64,000 bases of DNA from Dietzia natronolimnaea (GTDB taxonomy: Bacteria > Actinomycetota > Actinomycetes > Mycobacteriales > Mycobacteriaceae). The notes beneath the pieces were generated by a model, which was not told the DNA's origin, searched no databases, and was given only the letters and a program-made list of their open reading frames with translations. Both the position numbers and the translations under genes were made by a program. Shown piece after piece: positions 50,051 through 59,391 of the stretch. Each line of letters starts with the position of its first letter. The stretch's first letter is position 1. The stretch covers positions 62,001-126,000 of the forward strand of contig NZ_NTGA01000018.1 of assembly GCF_002289575.1 (NCBI RefSeq), given 5' to 3'.

Positions 50051-50985
50051 GCCTGTCCGTCCTCCGTACCGCCGACGCGTGGTGGGTGCTGGTGCCCGCC
50101 GGTGCCCGTCGCGTCGACACCCGTGCGACCACTACCGCCGAGCTGATCGCGGACCGAGAGTCCGTCGTCCGGGCCACGACCGACGACGGCGAGACCGTGG
50201 ACCCGTCGAGTCTGGCCCTGCAGTCGCCGGTCACCGCGCCCTGCCGCGTGATCGCGCAGATGACCAACTACGTCTCACACGTCCGCGATTCCGGCATGAA
50301 CCCCGACAAGGTCCCACTGACGTTCTTCCGCAAGGCCTCGGGGTCGATCGTCGGACCGAACGACGACATCATCAAACCCGCCCACGTACAACTGCTGGAC
50401 TACGAGGTCGAGATCGGTGTGGTCTTCGGTCGCAGCCTGCCGGTCGGCACCAGCATCGACGACGAGACCCTCGCCGACGCCGTGGCCGGCCTAGTGATCA
50501 CCAACGACGTGTCAGCGCGCGACGTCCAGCTGCCCAAGACGCAGTTCTACGAGGCAAAGTCCTACCCCAGCTTCACCCCAGTCGGCCCCGTCCTGGTACT
50601 GCTGGAACCCGGCGAGTGGGAGAAGTTCTCCACGCTCACCCTTGAGCTGCGGGTGAACGGGGCGACACGGCAGAACAGCACCGTCGCCGACATGATCTAC
50701 AGCCCACTGCAGGCAGTGCGGACCTTGAACAGATTCCAGCGCGTCGACGCCGGAGACCTGCTGCTGACCGGCACCCCCGGAGGAACCGCGCTCACCGCAC
50801 CCGCGAAACCGATCGAGATGATCGGGGCACTGCTCCCGCCGCACCTGAAGTGGAAGGCGTTCTTCAAGCGCCAGGCCGGCAACCCCAAGTACCTACAGGA
50901 CGGCGACATCGTGGAGACGTCGGTCCGCGCAGGCGACGGAACTCTCGACCTGGGCATGCAGCGCAACGTGGTGCGCTACGCATGA
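50047..50985 (+). CDS. Fumarylacetoacetate hydrolase family protein
   Basis: A 312-residue FAH-fold enzyme. The metal-binding acidic motif is visible in LDYEVEIGVVFG and in TNDVSARD; GDLLLTGTPGG is also typical. In meta-cleavage pathways such proteins hydrolyse, decarboxylate or isomerise the ring-fission product. It overlaps the dioxygenase gene by four bases, so it probably acts directly on that product. Hydrolase versus decarboxylase cannot be decided from sequence. Confidence 0.83.
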   Translation: MSLSVLRTADAWWVLVPAGARRVDTRATTTAELIADRESVVRATTDDGETVDPSSLALQSPVTAPCRVIAQMTNYVSHVRDSGMNPDKVPLTFFRKASGSIVGPNDDIIKPAHVQLLDYEVEIGVVFGRSLPVGTSIDDETLADAVAGLVITNDVSARDVQLPKTQFYEAKSYPSFTPVGPVLVLLEPGEWEKFSTLTLELRVNGATRQNSTVADMIYSPLQAVRTLNRFQRVDAGDLLLTGTPGGTALTAPAKPIEMIGALLPPHLKWKAFFKRQAGNPKYLQDGDIVETSVRAGDGTLDLGMQRNVVRYA

Positions 50986-51043
50986 TCCCCGCCACCCCGA
51001 CGATGCGAATCGCTGGCGGCGCTAAGGAGCGGGAGAGAACTCG

Positions 51044-52609
51044 ATGAGCTACGGCACCGATCCTGTCCTCATCGTCGGCGCCGGACCGACCGGACTCACC
51101 GCAGCGGCGCTGCTGGCCGACCTCGGGGTGCCGTCGATTCTTCTCGAGCGGTGGGAGGGCATCTTCCCGCAACCGCGTGCGGTGCACCTCGACGACGAGG
51201 TGTGCCGGATCATCGCCCGACTCGGTCTCGCCCCGGAGTTCGCGGAAATCTCCCGCCCCGCACTGGGCTTGCGTCTGGTCACGTCCTCGTTGCAGGTCAT
51301 CGCCGAGTTCCCCCGCGAACCGGGCGCGGGCCCGAACGGTTTTCCGGCCGCCTCCATGTTCGACCAGCCACGCCTCGAGGCACTCCTGCGCACCGCCGTG
51401 GCCCGGCGCGCGGAATCCATCACCTTCCGCTCAGGGGTCGAGGTGAGCGGGATCGATCAATCCGGAACAGGGGTCACGGTCTCGGCGACCGACCGCGACA
51501 CGGGTGAGCCGATCACGTTCCGGGGGAGCTACCTACTCGGGTGCGACGGCGCCGGCAGCATCACCCGCTCGTCGATCTCGGCCGGGTGGCGGGACCTCGG
51601 ATTCAGTCAGCGGTGGCTCGTCATCGACGTCGCGACGTCGGCCGATCTACGCCAGTGGGACGGGGTGGCGCAGGTCTGCGACACCCACAGAGCGGCCACC
51701 TACATGCGCATCGGCGAGACCCGCTACCGGTGGGAGTTCCAGCTACTCGACCACGAGACCGTTGAGGACTACAGCGACATCGACGCGGTGGTGCCGCTGC
51801 TGCGGCCCTGGCTCGCAGGCGTGGAGGCGGCAGACCTCGAGTTGGTCCGATCAGCTGAGTACACATTCCAGGCCCGGGTTGCCCAGCGATGGCGTGACCG
51901 CCGGATCTTCCTCCTCGGTGATGCCGCACATCTGACGCCACCGTTCATCGGCCAAGGCATGGGCGCGGGCCTGCGCGACGCCGCGAACCTCAGCTGGAAG
52001 CTCGCCGCCGTCCTGAGGGACGGAGCATCGTCGTCGACGCTCGACTCCTACGGGCAGGAGCGCATCCCGCACTGCACCGGTCTCATCCGTCTCGCGATGG
52101 CGACGGGCGCCGCCATGACCGGCGGCGGGCACGGTGGTGATGTCCTGCGCCGGACGATAGCGCCCATTCTCGCGGCGGTTCCGCGTGTGGCGACGAGACT
52201 GACCGACAGTACGACCCCCGCACTCCGGCCGTCCCACTACATCAGGCGCGGGGCGCTGGGCTCCGTTGCTCCCCCGTGGGTGACGGCCCCGGGCGCCTCT
52301 CGGCTGGCCGGGCGCCTCGTGCCCAACGCCGTGGTGTCCGACGTCGGCCGCCGCCTCGACGACTCCACGGCCGGCTTCCGGGTCCTCACCGTGGACACCC
52401 CCACCCCCGAGCAGGACTTCGAGATCACACGCCGGGGTGGAACCCCCGTCGTCGTCGCGCCAGCCAGTCCCCTCGGAGAGTGGTTGCGCGCCCACCGCGC
52501 ACGAGCGGCGGTCGTGCGCCCCGACGCGACGGTGATGGCCGCGGGACGCTCGATCGCGGAGGTGTACACCCTGGTCCCCGGATTCGCGTCCGCCGAAATC
52601 GGCCAGTAG
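51044..52609 (+). CDS. FAD-dependent aromatic hydroxylase (MhpA/PheA-like)
   Basis: Class A flavin monooxygenase of 521 residues. It has the N-terminal FAD motif VGAGPTGLTAAALLADLG, QPRAVHLDDE, the GCDGAGS motif, and GDAAHLTPPFIGQGMGAGLRDA for FAD ribityl binding. The C-terminal thioredoxin-like part (about 430-521) occurs in this subgroup. It probably hydroxylates a phenolic compound to a catechol, the substrate for the extradiol enzyme encoded upstream. AAGGAG and GGGAGAG precede the ATG. Confidence 0.87.
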   Translation: MSYGTDPVLIVGAGPTGLTAAALLADLGVPSILLERWEGIFPQPRAVHLDDEVCRIIARLGLAPEFAEISRPALGLRLVTSSLQVIAEFPREPGAGPNGFPAASMFDQPRLEALLRTAVARRAESITFRSGVEVSGIDQSGTGVTVSATDRDTGEPITFRGSYLLGCDGAGSITRSSISAGWRDLGFSQRWLVIDVATSADLRQWDGVAQVCDTHRAATYMRIGETRYRWEFQLLDHETVEDYSDIDAVVPLLRPWLAGVEAADLELVRSAEYTFQARVAQRWRDRRIFLLGDAAHLTPPFIGQGMGAGLRDAANLSWKLAAVLRDGASSSTLDSYGQERIPHCTGLIRLAMATGAAMTGGGHGGDVLRRTIAPILAAVPRVATRLTDSTTPALRPSHYIRRGALGSVAPPWVTAPGASRLAGRLVPNAVVSDVGRRLDDSTAGFRVLTVDTPTPEQDFEITRRGGTPVVVAPASPLGEWLRAHRARAAVVRPDATVMAAGRSIAEVYTLVPGFASAEIGQ

Positions 52610-52681
52610 CACCTGGCGCTGAGGGCGACCGAGATAAGCAGCCCGGCCTCGGCGCCGCGATCACGGCGGCTGGGCAGCACG

Positions 52682-53500
52682 TCAGAAGTACTGGGAGCCG
52701 CCGTCGATGCTGATGTGCTCGGCGGTGATGAACTTCGACTCGTCCGAAGCGAGGAATGCCACGACGTTCGAGATCTCCTCGGGCTCGGCGTAGGTCTGCT
52801 CGAGGAATGTCGTGCCCATCAGGTTGAGCGGAGGGTTGGTCTCGCCCACGGCTTCCAGTTGGCTCACCATGCCCCCGCCGCCCATGGGGGTGGCCACCCC
52901 ACCCGGGTGGACGCTGTTGACCCGTACGTTCTTGGGTCCGAGCTCCGCGGCGAAGGCGCGGGTCATGCCGACCAGGGCGTGCTTGGAGGTGGTGTAGTGC
53001 ACCATGAACGGCTGGATCTTCTTGCCCGCGTACGAGCTGGTGAGGATGAGCGACCCGCCGCCTGCGGCGATCACGTGATGCGCTGTGGCCATGATGGTGT
53101 TCCACACGCCGGTGGTGTTGATCTCGAGCGTCGTCCCGAAGGTCTCCGGGGTGATCGAATCCCACGCCTGCGGGATGCAGATGCCGGCGTTGGCCACCAC
53201 CACATCCAGGCGTCCGAGTTCCGCCACGCCGTCGTCGACGATCTTCTTCATGCCGTCGAGATCGCGAACATCGCCGACCGACAGCAGTGCCCGGCGCCCC
53301 TGCGCCTCCACCAGACGGCGCGTCTCCTCCAGGTCCTGCGGAGTGGCCGCGTCGTACGGGATCGCCTCGATGGTCGGGCCCGCGATGTCGAGACCGATGA
53401 TGTCGGCGCCCTCGGAGGCGAGCCGGACCGCGTGGGTCCTGCCCTGGCCCCGAGCCACGCCGGTGATGAATGCGACTTTGCCTTCTAGGCGTCCCGTCAT
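52682..53500 (-). CDS. Mycofactocin-type short-chain dehydrogenase/reductase
   Basis: SDR of 272 residues. The NAD motif ITGVARGQGRTHAVRLASEGADI with GQGRxHAV, and the roughly 30-residue insertion after GLDIAGP (PYDAATPQDLEETRRLVEAQGRR in part), are marks of the mycofactocin-coupled SDR group. The catalytic Tyr and Lys are in HYTTSKHA. Members keep NAD tightly bound and pass electrons to mycofactocin. It probably oxidises an alcohol. It converges with the FAD hydroxylase gene; no TetR box was found in front of it. Confidence 0.85.
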   Translation of the reverse strand: MTGRLEGKVAFITGVARGQGRTHAVRLASEGADIIGLDIAGPTIEAIPYDAATPQDLEETRRLVEAQGRRALLSVGDVRDLDGMKKIVDDGVAELGRLDVVVANAGICIPQAWDSITPETFGTTLEINTTGVWNTIMATAHHVIAAGGGSLILTSSYAGKKIQPFMVHYTTSKHALVGMTRAFAAELGPKNVRVNSVHPGGVATPMGGGGMVSQLEAVGETNPPLNLMGTTFLEQTYAEPEEISNVVAFLASDESKFITAEHISIDGGSQYF

Positions 53501-53656
53501 GATCAGGCTCCCTGCGCCGGTGTGACCCCAGAGTATCCGCAATTCTGCCACCTGGTGACAAATCAACGAACTAGTCCGCGAGCCGACTAATTCCGCGGCT
53601 ATGGGCGGGCACGTAGGTTGAGTTCACGGGCCGGCGGGGCAAGGGGGCGGTGAGAG

Positions 53657-54112
53657 GTGGAGGACTGGGAGTCCGTCTACGAGACGGGCGGCTATAAGCG
53701 GGTCATTCGGTTCTTCCCGGATTACGGCCGTGAGCACCCGCTGTGGGAGAGCGGGACCGACAAGTACGCGATGGATCCGGAGGACTACGGGCTCTCGGAC
53801 TCGCTCGCGCGCCGGTTGGCGCAGTGGATGAGGCACTGGGAGGCCAACGTCATCCCCGAGACGGGGTGGGCATCCGCCGAAGCGGCGGCAGAATCCGAAC
53901 GCGTCGGGGATGCGCTGGTCGCCGATCTGCAAGTCGAGGTATCCGGCTTCGCCGACGTTCGCGACGAACGCATACGAACGTGCGCCTCCCCTGGCTCGGC
54001 AGACGCGCGCGAATCCACAGCCCATCGCAGCTTCCCGGACCACACACTCTCGAGTCCCGGTTCGGCCACGTCCAGCTCGGGGGTCAGGCCCGTGCCGGGG
54101 GCGAGCCCGTGA
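53657..54112 (+). CDS. Hypothetical protein
   Basis: A 151-residue protein I do not recognise. It starts at GTG 53657 behind a purine-rich stretch. Residues 1-100 look like real, charged, aromatic-rich protein (VYETGGYKRVIRFFPDYG, LAQWMRHWEANVIPETGW). From about residue 105 the composition changes to Ser/Pro/Thr with little structure, which may be a shifted or degraded end. It has no obvious partner; it lies between the SDR and the BacA-like gene. Confidence 0.5.
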   Translation: MEDWESVYETGGYKRVIRFFPDYGREHPLWESGTDKYAMDPEDYGLSDSLARRLAQWMRHWEANVIPETGWASAEAAAESERVGDALVADLQVEVSGFADVRDERIRTCASPGSADARESTAHRSFPDHTLSSPGSATSSSGVRPVPGASP

Positions 54113-54221
54113 TTTCGGGTCGAGCGGCCCGGTCGCTGGCGTGGGGTGCCGGCGTGGGGTGCCGCCATGTGCTCCCGACTTCCTCGCCGGATCAGCCCCC
54201 CCCGAGCAGACGCACGGAGGC

Positions 54222-55148
54222 TTACCGCTGATGGAGGGCGAGCTGATCTTGATCCAGCGGCAGCTGATCTACTGGCGGGGCGTCGCTGAAGTCCGGCTGG
54301 GTGATCAGGACGAACAGCGCCAGACCCACCACGTACACCGCGAAGACCCGGAAATGCCCTCGATAGAGCAGCCGGAGCACCAACCACAGTGCCCCCGCAC
54401 CGACGACGGCGGCCACCACGAATCCCAGAAGGTAGTCCTGCCACCCCAGGAACAACTCGCTCTCGAAACTGGCGGGATCGAGCAGGCTCAGCGACTGCAC
54501 CCCGGTGGCGGCGACGATCGTGGGTATGGCGACGAAGAAGCTGAACTTCGCTGCCAGTGGCCGGTGCATGCCCAGCGCCAGGGCCGCAGCGATGGTCAGC
54601 CCTGACCGGCTCAGGCCGGGGAAGAGCGCCGCCGCCTGGGCCACACCGATCACCACGCCGACCAGCACCGTCATCTGGGTGGCACCGCGCCAGGTGGTCT
54701 TGACCGAGTCCGTCCACCAGAGCACCGCGCCGGTGATCAGCAGCATCAGCGCCACAGCCCACGGGGTGACAAAGACGTCGGTGCCGTAGGCGCGGATGAA
54801 CAGCCCCAGGACCCCGGTGATCGCCGTGGTCAGCAGACCCAGCAGCGCGAGCCGCAGATGGATGAGGTGACGCAGCGTGCGCCTGCGACGCCACAGCCCC
54901 AGTTCGCGCCAGATGCCGTTGACCAGGCGCGTCAACGGTCGCCACATCACCACGACGACGGAGACCATCGTGCCGAGGTGCACCACCAGGTTGTAGAGGA
55001 TCATCTCCGGGGTGTCCGGCGCGGGCAGGGGTGACCCTTCGGCCGCCAGCCACTGCTGCACCAGCACCAAGTGGCTGGACGAGCTCACCGGGATGAACAT
55101 GAACAGTCCCTGGATCGCTCCCAGGAGGACCGATTCCCACAAACTCAT
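54222..55148 (-). CDS. uppP: UppP/BacA-family membrane protein lacking a catalytic Glu
   Basis: Membrane protein of 308 residues with about eight hydrophobic segments, similar to undecaprenyl-diphosphatase, which recycles the lipid carrier for cell-wall synthesis. The second motif FPGLSRSGLT (Arg181) is intact. The first motif reads IQGLFMFIPVSSSSH: Gln13 stands where E. coli has Glu17, and Met17 where it has Glu21. The loss of Glu21 could reduce or change phosphatase activity, so the name is by family only. It may be a second, divergent BacA copy. Confidence 0.75.
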   Translation of the reverse strand: MSLWESVLLGAIQGLFMFIPVSSSSHLVLVQQWLAAEGSPLPAPDTPEMILYNLVVHLGTMVSVVVVMWRPLTRLVNGIWRELGLWRRRRTLRHLIHLRLALLGLLTTAITGVLGLFIRAYGTDVFVTPWAVALMLLITGAVLWWTDSVKTTWRGATQMTVLVGVVIGVAQAAALFPGLSRSGLTIAAALALGMHRPLAAKFSFFVAIPTIVAATGVQSLSLLDPASFESELFLGWQDYLLGFVVAAVVGAGALWLVLRLLYRGHFRVFAVYVVGLALFVLITQPDFSDAPPVDQLPLDQDQLALHQR

Positions 55149-55359
55149 CGAGCGTGATGCTCCGCCGTCGTCCCGACCGACCGGATACCGATGAGCGCGT
55201 TGTCGGCGATAGGTGGAGAATCAGGCATACCTCACACCGTAACCACCAGCGGGTCCCGTCGAGGAACAGGGACGCAGCGGAAACCCCACGCCGCTGGCGC
55301 CCTTCGCAGTCGTCGACGAGACCTCGGTGGCCGGGCCTGCGGAAACGCGCCGATAGGCC

Positions 55360-55971
55360 TCAGGCGGCGTCGAGGTACAGGTAGTCCTCCCAGTACGGGC
55401 CGATCTCGCGCAGTTGGGAGACGAGCCGCCACGTCCGGCCCCTCGGCGCCACCAGCGGTACCCGAAGCTCCCATCCCAGCTCGGAGAGGAGCTTGTCCGC
55501 TTTGCGGTGGTTGCAGGGCGCGCAGGAGGCCACACAGTTCTCCCACTCGTGTGCGCCCCCGCGGCTGCGCGGGATCACGTGGTCGATGGTGGTCGCGCGG
55601 GCGTTGCAGTACCCGCACCGGTGGGAGTCGCGGTGCATCAGGGCGGCCCGCGTCATGGGCACCTGCGCGCGGTACGGGATGCGGACGTACTCGCGGAGCA
55701 TGATCACCGAGGGCACGCGGACGGCCGTGTCGACCGATCGGACCAGGATCTCGTCCGGGTGGTCATGGACCACCACCGCTTTGCCACCGAGAAGCATCAC
55801 CACGGCGCGACGAGCGGACAGGGCGGTGAGGGCCTCATAACCGGCGTTGAGCAGGAGGACCCGCGGGGCGGCGGTCAGCGGGATGTGCGGGTCGGGGACG
55901 CGTCCGAGTCGAACGGGGGCTCGTGACCCCGGTTGTCGGTACTCCGAATTCTCGCGCACAGCTGTGCCCAT
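55360..55971 (-). CDS. HNH endonuclease
   Basis: Protein of 203 residues. The C-terminal HNH domain has CGYC and CAPC zinc ligands around [22 protein letters not shown]. The N-terminal half, with [28 protein letters not shown], is shared by a conserved actinobacterial group that includes Rv2469c. It is divergent from glbO, as in M. tuberculosis, so it belongs to the backbone and not to a mobile intron. The biological role is unknown. Confidence 0.88.
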   Translation of the reverse strand: MGTAVRENSEYRQPGSRAPVRLGRVPDPHIPLTAAPRVLLLNAGYEALTALSARRAVVMLLGGKAVVVHDHPDEILVRSVDTAVRVPSVIMLREYVRIPYRAQVPMTRAALMHRDSHRCGYCNARATTIDHVIPRSRGGAHEWENCVASCAPCNHRKADKLLSELGWELRVPLVAPRGRTWRLVSQLREIGPYWEDYLYLDAA

Positions 55972-56210
55972 GGTCGGTCTCCACTCGTCTGTCCGAGCCC
56001 AGTCCACCATCGGCGACCGGGCCCGTAGTGAACCTCGCCTGCAACGATGATGCACCCTCGGTGAACAGTTCGTGTGCTATCACCGCGGACAGGTCAACCG
56101 TGTCGCCCGCGTCTCCCCCGGCGACCGGAGACAACGCGTGGTGGGGACGCGTGGTGGGGACGGGTGGTGGGATCGGTCCCCCTGGCCGATCCCACGGGCA
56201 TGATGGGGGC

Positions 56211-56606
56211 ATGAGCGGCACTACCTTCTACGACGAGATCGGCGGCGCGGAGACCTTCCGGTCGCTGGTCCACGAGTTCTACCTGCGGGTCGCGGACGAC
56301 CCGGTGCTGCGGCCGCTGTATCCGGAGGAGGACCTGGGTCCGGCCGAGGACCGCATGCGGATGTTCCTCGAGCAGTACTGGGGTGGCCCCACCATCTACT
56401 CGGAGCAGCGCGGGCACCCCCGCCTCCGGATGCGCCACAACCCGTTCCGTGTCGACCGGGCGGCGCACGACGCCTGGCTCACTCACATGCTCGCCGCGGT
56501 GGACACGATCGACCGCGAGACCCTGGACGACGAGCACCGGGCGGCGATGGTCGAGTACTTCACCCGCGCCGCCGCGATGATGGTCAACACCCCGGAGGAC
56601 ATGTGA
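56211..56606 (+). CDS. glbO: Truncated haemoglobin, group II (GlbO)
   Basis: A 131-residue 2-on-2 globin. It has Tyr-B10 in HEFYLRV, Tyr-CD1 in RPLYPEEDL, the proximal His in RMRHNPF and Trp-G8 in DAWLTHM, the last two diagnostic of group II. It binds oxygen and may help respiration or detoxification. Its stop overlaps the GTG of the alpha-glucosidase gene (GTGA), as for glbO-aglA of mycobacteria. Confidence 0.94.
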   Translation: MSGTTFYDEIGGAETFRSLVHEFYLRVADDPVLRPLYPEEDLGPAEDRMRMFLEQYWGGPTIYSEQRGHPRLRMRHNPFRVDRAAHDAWLTHMLAAVDTIDRETLDDEHRAAMVEYFTRAAAMMVNTPEDM

Positions 56607-58210
56607 CGGCGTCCCCGGCTCATTCCACGCGGCCCTGGGAGGACATGGTCCTCTACCAGATCTATCCGCGCTCCTTCGCCGACGCCGACGGGGACGGCTA
56701 CGGCGACCTGCAGGGGGTGATCGACCACGTCGGCTACCTGGAACTGCTGGGAGTAGACGGGGTGTGGCTGTCCCCCATCATGCGGTCCCCCGGCGCCGAC
56801 CACGGCTACGACGTCTCGGACCCGCGGGACGTCGACCCCCTGTTCGGTGACGTCGAGACGCTGCGGCGACTGGTCGAGGAGCTGCACGCCGCGCAGATGG
56901 TCCTGATCATGGATCTGGTGCCCAATCACACGAGCGTCGAACACGCATGGTTCGCCGCCGCGGTGGAGGCCGGCCCGGGCAGTCCGGAACGCGAGCGCTA
57001 CTTCTTCCGCGACGGCCTCGGTGACGACGGCTCCCGGCCACCCAACAACTGGCCCTCGGTGTTCGGCGGGCCGGCCTGGACGCGCATCACGGAGGCGGAC
57101 GGGACGCCCGGGCAGTGGTACCTGCATCTCTTCGCACCCGAGCAGCCGGACCTGGACTGGTCGCACCCCGACGTGGGCGACGACCTCGAGCGGACGCTGC
57201 GCTTCTGGCTCGACCTGGGGGTCGACGGGTTCCGGATCGACGTGGCGCACGGTCTGGCCAAGCCGGACGACCTGGCCGACCTGCCTGACGACGTGGAGAT
57301 CGCCCAACTCGTCGTCGACGAGCGCGATGCGCGGTGGGACCGGCCCGGCGTCCACGACGTCCACCGGCGGATTCGCGCGGTCGTCGACGAGTACCCGGGC
57401 GCGGCGACCTTCGGCGAGGTGTGGGTGGGCCCGGCCGACCGGTTCGCGCGGTACCTGCGCCCCGACGAGCTACATTTCGCGTTCCACTTCCCGCTCACCG
57501 GCGCACCCTTCGAGGCCGGCGCCGTCCGCGAGGCCATCGAGGCCACGCTCGAGGCCTCCCGCATCGCCGACTCGGCCCCCACCTGGGCGTTGTCCAACCA
57601 CGACGTCGTGCGAGAGGTGACCCGCTACGGCAACGGCGCCCTCGGCACCGCCCGGGCCCGGGCGATGCTGCTGGTGGAACTGGCCCTGCCGGGGATCACC
57701 TTTATCTACGAGGGGTCCGAACTGGGGCTGCCGAGCGACTTCTCGATCCCCCACGACCGGTTGACCGACCCCACCTGGGAACGCAGCGGCCACGCGGAGA
57801 TGGGGCGCGACCACTGCCGCGTCCCCATGCCGTGGGAGGGCACCCAGCCGCCCTACGGTTTCTCGACCGCCGATCGGACCTGGCTCCCGATGCCGGGCGA
57901 CTGGGGTCCCCTGACGGTGGAGGCCCAGCTCGAGGACGCGGACTCCACCCTGTCGTTGTACCGGGCCGCCATCGAGACCGGGCGGTCCTGGCGGGGTCCG
58001 CGCACCGCGTCGGTCGAGTGGTACGGCGCGCCGTCCGGGTGCCTGGCGTTCCGCCGCGACAACGGCGTGGTGTGCGCACTCAACACCTCCGAGCGATCGG
58101 TACCGCTCCCCGAGGGCGAGGTCATCCTCGCCTCCGGACCCCTCGACCCGCACACCGGGGCAGGTGAGATCCTGCCGCCGGACACCGCGGTGTGGATGCG
58201 ACCCCGCTAG
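56603..58210 (+). CDS. aglA: Alpha-glucosidase (GH13)
   Basis: Glycoside hydrolase of 535 residues acting on alpha-glucosides. The conserved GH13 regions are present: DLVPNHTS, the nucleophile Asp in GFRIDVAHG, the acid Glu in FGEVWVG, and the third acid in LSNHDVVR. Region [21 protein letters not shown] is typical of the oligo-1,6-glucosidase/alpha-glucosidase group. Coupled to glbO. The 3' end overlaps the methyltransferase stop by four bases. Confidence 0.92.
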   Translation: MTASPAHSTRPWEDMVLYQIYPRSFADADGDGYGDLQGVIDHVGYLELLGVDGVWLSPIMRSPGADHGYDVSDPRDVDPLFGDVETLRRLVEELHAAQMVLIMDLVPNHTSVEHAWFAAAVEAGPGSPERERYFFRDGLGDDGSRPPNNWPSVFGGPAWTRITEADGTPGQWYLHLFAPEQPDLDWSHPDVGDDLERTLRFWLDLGVDGFRIDVAHGLAKPDDLADLPDDVEIAQLVVDERDARWDRPGVHDVHRRIRAVVDEYPGAATFGEVWVGPADRFARYLRPDELHFAFHFPLTGAPFEAGAVREAIEATLEASRIADSAPTWALSNHDVVREVTRYGNGALGTARARAMLLVELALPGITFIYEGSELGLPSDFSIPHDRLTDPTWERSGHAEMGRDHCRVPMPWEGTQPPYGFSTADRTWLPMPGDWGPLTVEAQLEDADSTLSLYRAAIETGRSWRGPRTASVEWYGAPSGCLAFRRDNGVVCALNTSERSVPLPEGEVILASGPLDPHTGAGEILPPDTAVWMRPR

Positions 58211-59391
58211 AGGACGCGCAACCGCGGCAGGATCACGTCGCGGACAGTGTCGGGGTTGCGCTCCACCACCACCCAGCGACGTCCCAGGTCGCGGGCCGCC
58301 ACGGCGGTGGTCCCGGAGCCGGCGAACAGGTCCACCACCAGGTCGTCCGCCTCGGTCGCCAGTTCCACGATCCGCCGCATCAGCGCCTCGGGCTTGGGCG
58401 TACGGAACCCGTCGACCCCCGCGCTGCGCAGTTCTGCGCGGGCGGTGTCGGTGGACCCGACCTCCTGGGACAGCCAGATGGTCCTGAGCTTCTTGATGCG
58501 GCCCGCCTCGTGCCGGTCTCGTTGGTACACGTCGACCCGCGGCCCGGCCCGGCCGCGCACCGTCCGACACACCAACTCGCCGCCGCGCTCCCTCGCGCGG
58601 TCGCGTGACCAGCGCCAGACGGCCGGGCTGAGATCTCCGAACACCGGGAGGATCTCGGTGAGCCCGGGCGCGGGATCCACGGAGACCTCGCCGGTCTCGG
58701 GGTCTCCGTAGAGCGGGTAGGTCATGGTGGGCGTCGTGCGCGGGTTGAACCTCTTGTTGGTGTTGCGCAACGGCAGTAACCGGTAGGTGACCCCGTCCTC
58801 GGCGGTGTGCGGGAAGTCGGAGGGGTCGACCGCGGAGGCTACCCCGCCGGCCAGGCGGACGCGCTCGGGGTTCCGCGCGTACACCATGAGCCGGTCGTGG
58901 GAGCCGGCGAAGAACCTGTCGAGCTGACGCCCCTTGGGGTTGCTCTCCACGGTGAGGTCGGCGATGAAGGCGTCCGGGCCGAACACCTCGTCGAGCACGC
59001 AGCGGACGCGGTGGGCCTCCGCGTCGTCAAGGTGCACCCACACGGTGCCGGTGTCCGCGAGGAGTTCGCGGGCCACCACCAGTCGGCGCTCGATGTATCC
59101 CAGCCAGCGGTGACGGGGCATGTTGTCGTGGTACCCGTCGAAGCTGCCGCCGCGGTTGTAGGGCGGGTCGAGGTACACCAGCTGCGCCGCACGTGTGGCC
59201 TGCAGACCGAACCCGTCCAGCACGTCACCGACCTCGGCGATCCTGCCCCCGTCACCGCACAGGACGACCCCGGTGACCTGTCCCCCGGCGTCAGGCAGCG
59301 CCGCGGCGAGCTCGGGCGCCGGCCCGTGTTCTCCCGGGATCTCGGCCTCGCCCCTCCCGGGCCAGGAGACCGAGAACCCCGGGGACGTCAT
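58207..59391 (-). CDS. Beta-class DNA methyltransferase (orphan)
   Basis: A 394-residue site-specific DNA methyltransferase. The catalytic motif IV, LDPPYNRGGSF, comes before the AdoMet-binding motif I, DLFAGSGTTAVAA, which lies near the C-terminus; this order defines the beta class and favours N6-adenine methylation. LLADTGTVWVHLDD and KPEALMRRIVELAT are as in type III Mod-like proteins. No restriction subunit is adjacent. The ATG at 59391 is near the stop of the next gene (59388), so it is coupled to it. Confidence 0.88.
   Translation of the reverse strand: MTSPGFSVSWPGRGEAEIPGEHGPAPELAAALPDAGGQVTGVVLCGDGGRIAEVGDVLDGFGLQATRAAQLVYLDPPYNRGGSFDGYHDNMPRHRWLGYIERRLVVARELLADTGTVWVHLDDAEAHRVRCVLDEVFGPDAFIADLTVESNPKGRQLDRFFAGSHDRLMVYARNPERVRLAGGVASAVDPSDFPHTAEDGVTYRLLPLRNTNKRFNPRTTPTMTYPLYGDPETGEVSVDPAPGLTEILPVFGDLSPAVWRWSRDRARERGGELVCRTVRGRAGPRVDVYQRDRHEAGRIKKLRTIWLSQEVGSTDTARAELRSAGVDGFRTPKPEALMRRIVELATEADDLVVDLFAGSGTTAVAARDLGRRWVVVERNPDTVRDVILPRLRVL

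Noticed and set aside
53785-55140. 451-codon frame overlapping the BacA-like gene
   Set aside because: It is Arg/Gly/His-rich without motifs, while the overlapping frame has membrane segments and the PGLSRSG motif.
55360-55971. HNH gene as a homing endonuclease or mobile element
   Set aside because: It sits beside glbO as in M. tuberculosis, and no intron, repeat or target-site duplication is visible.
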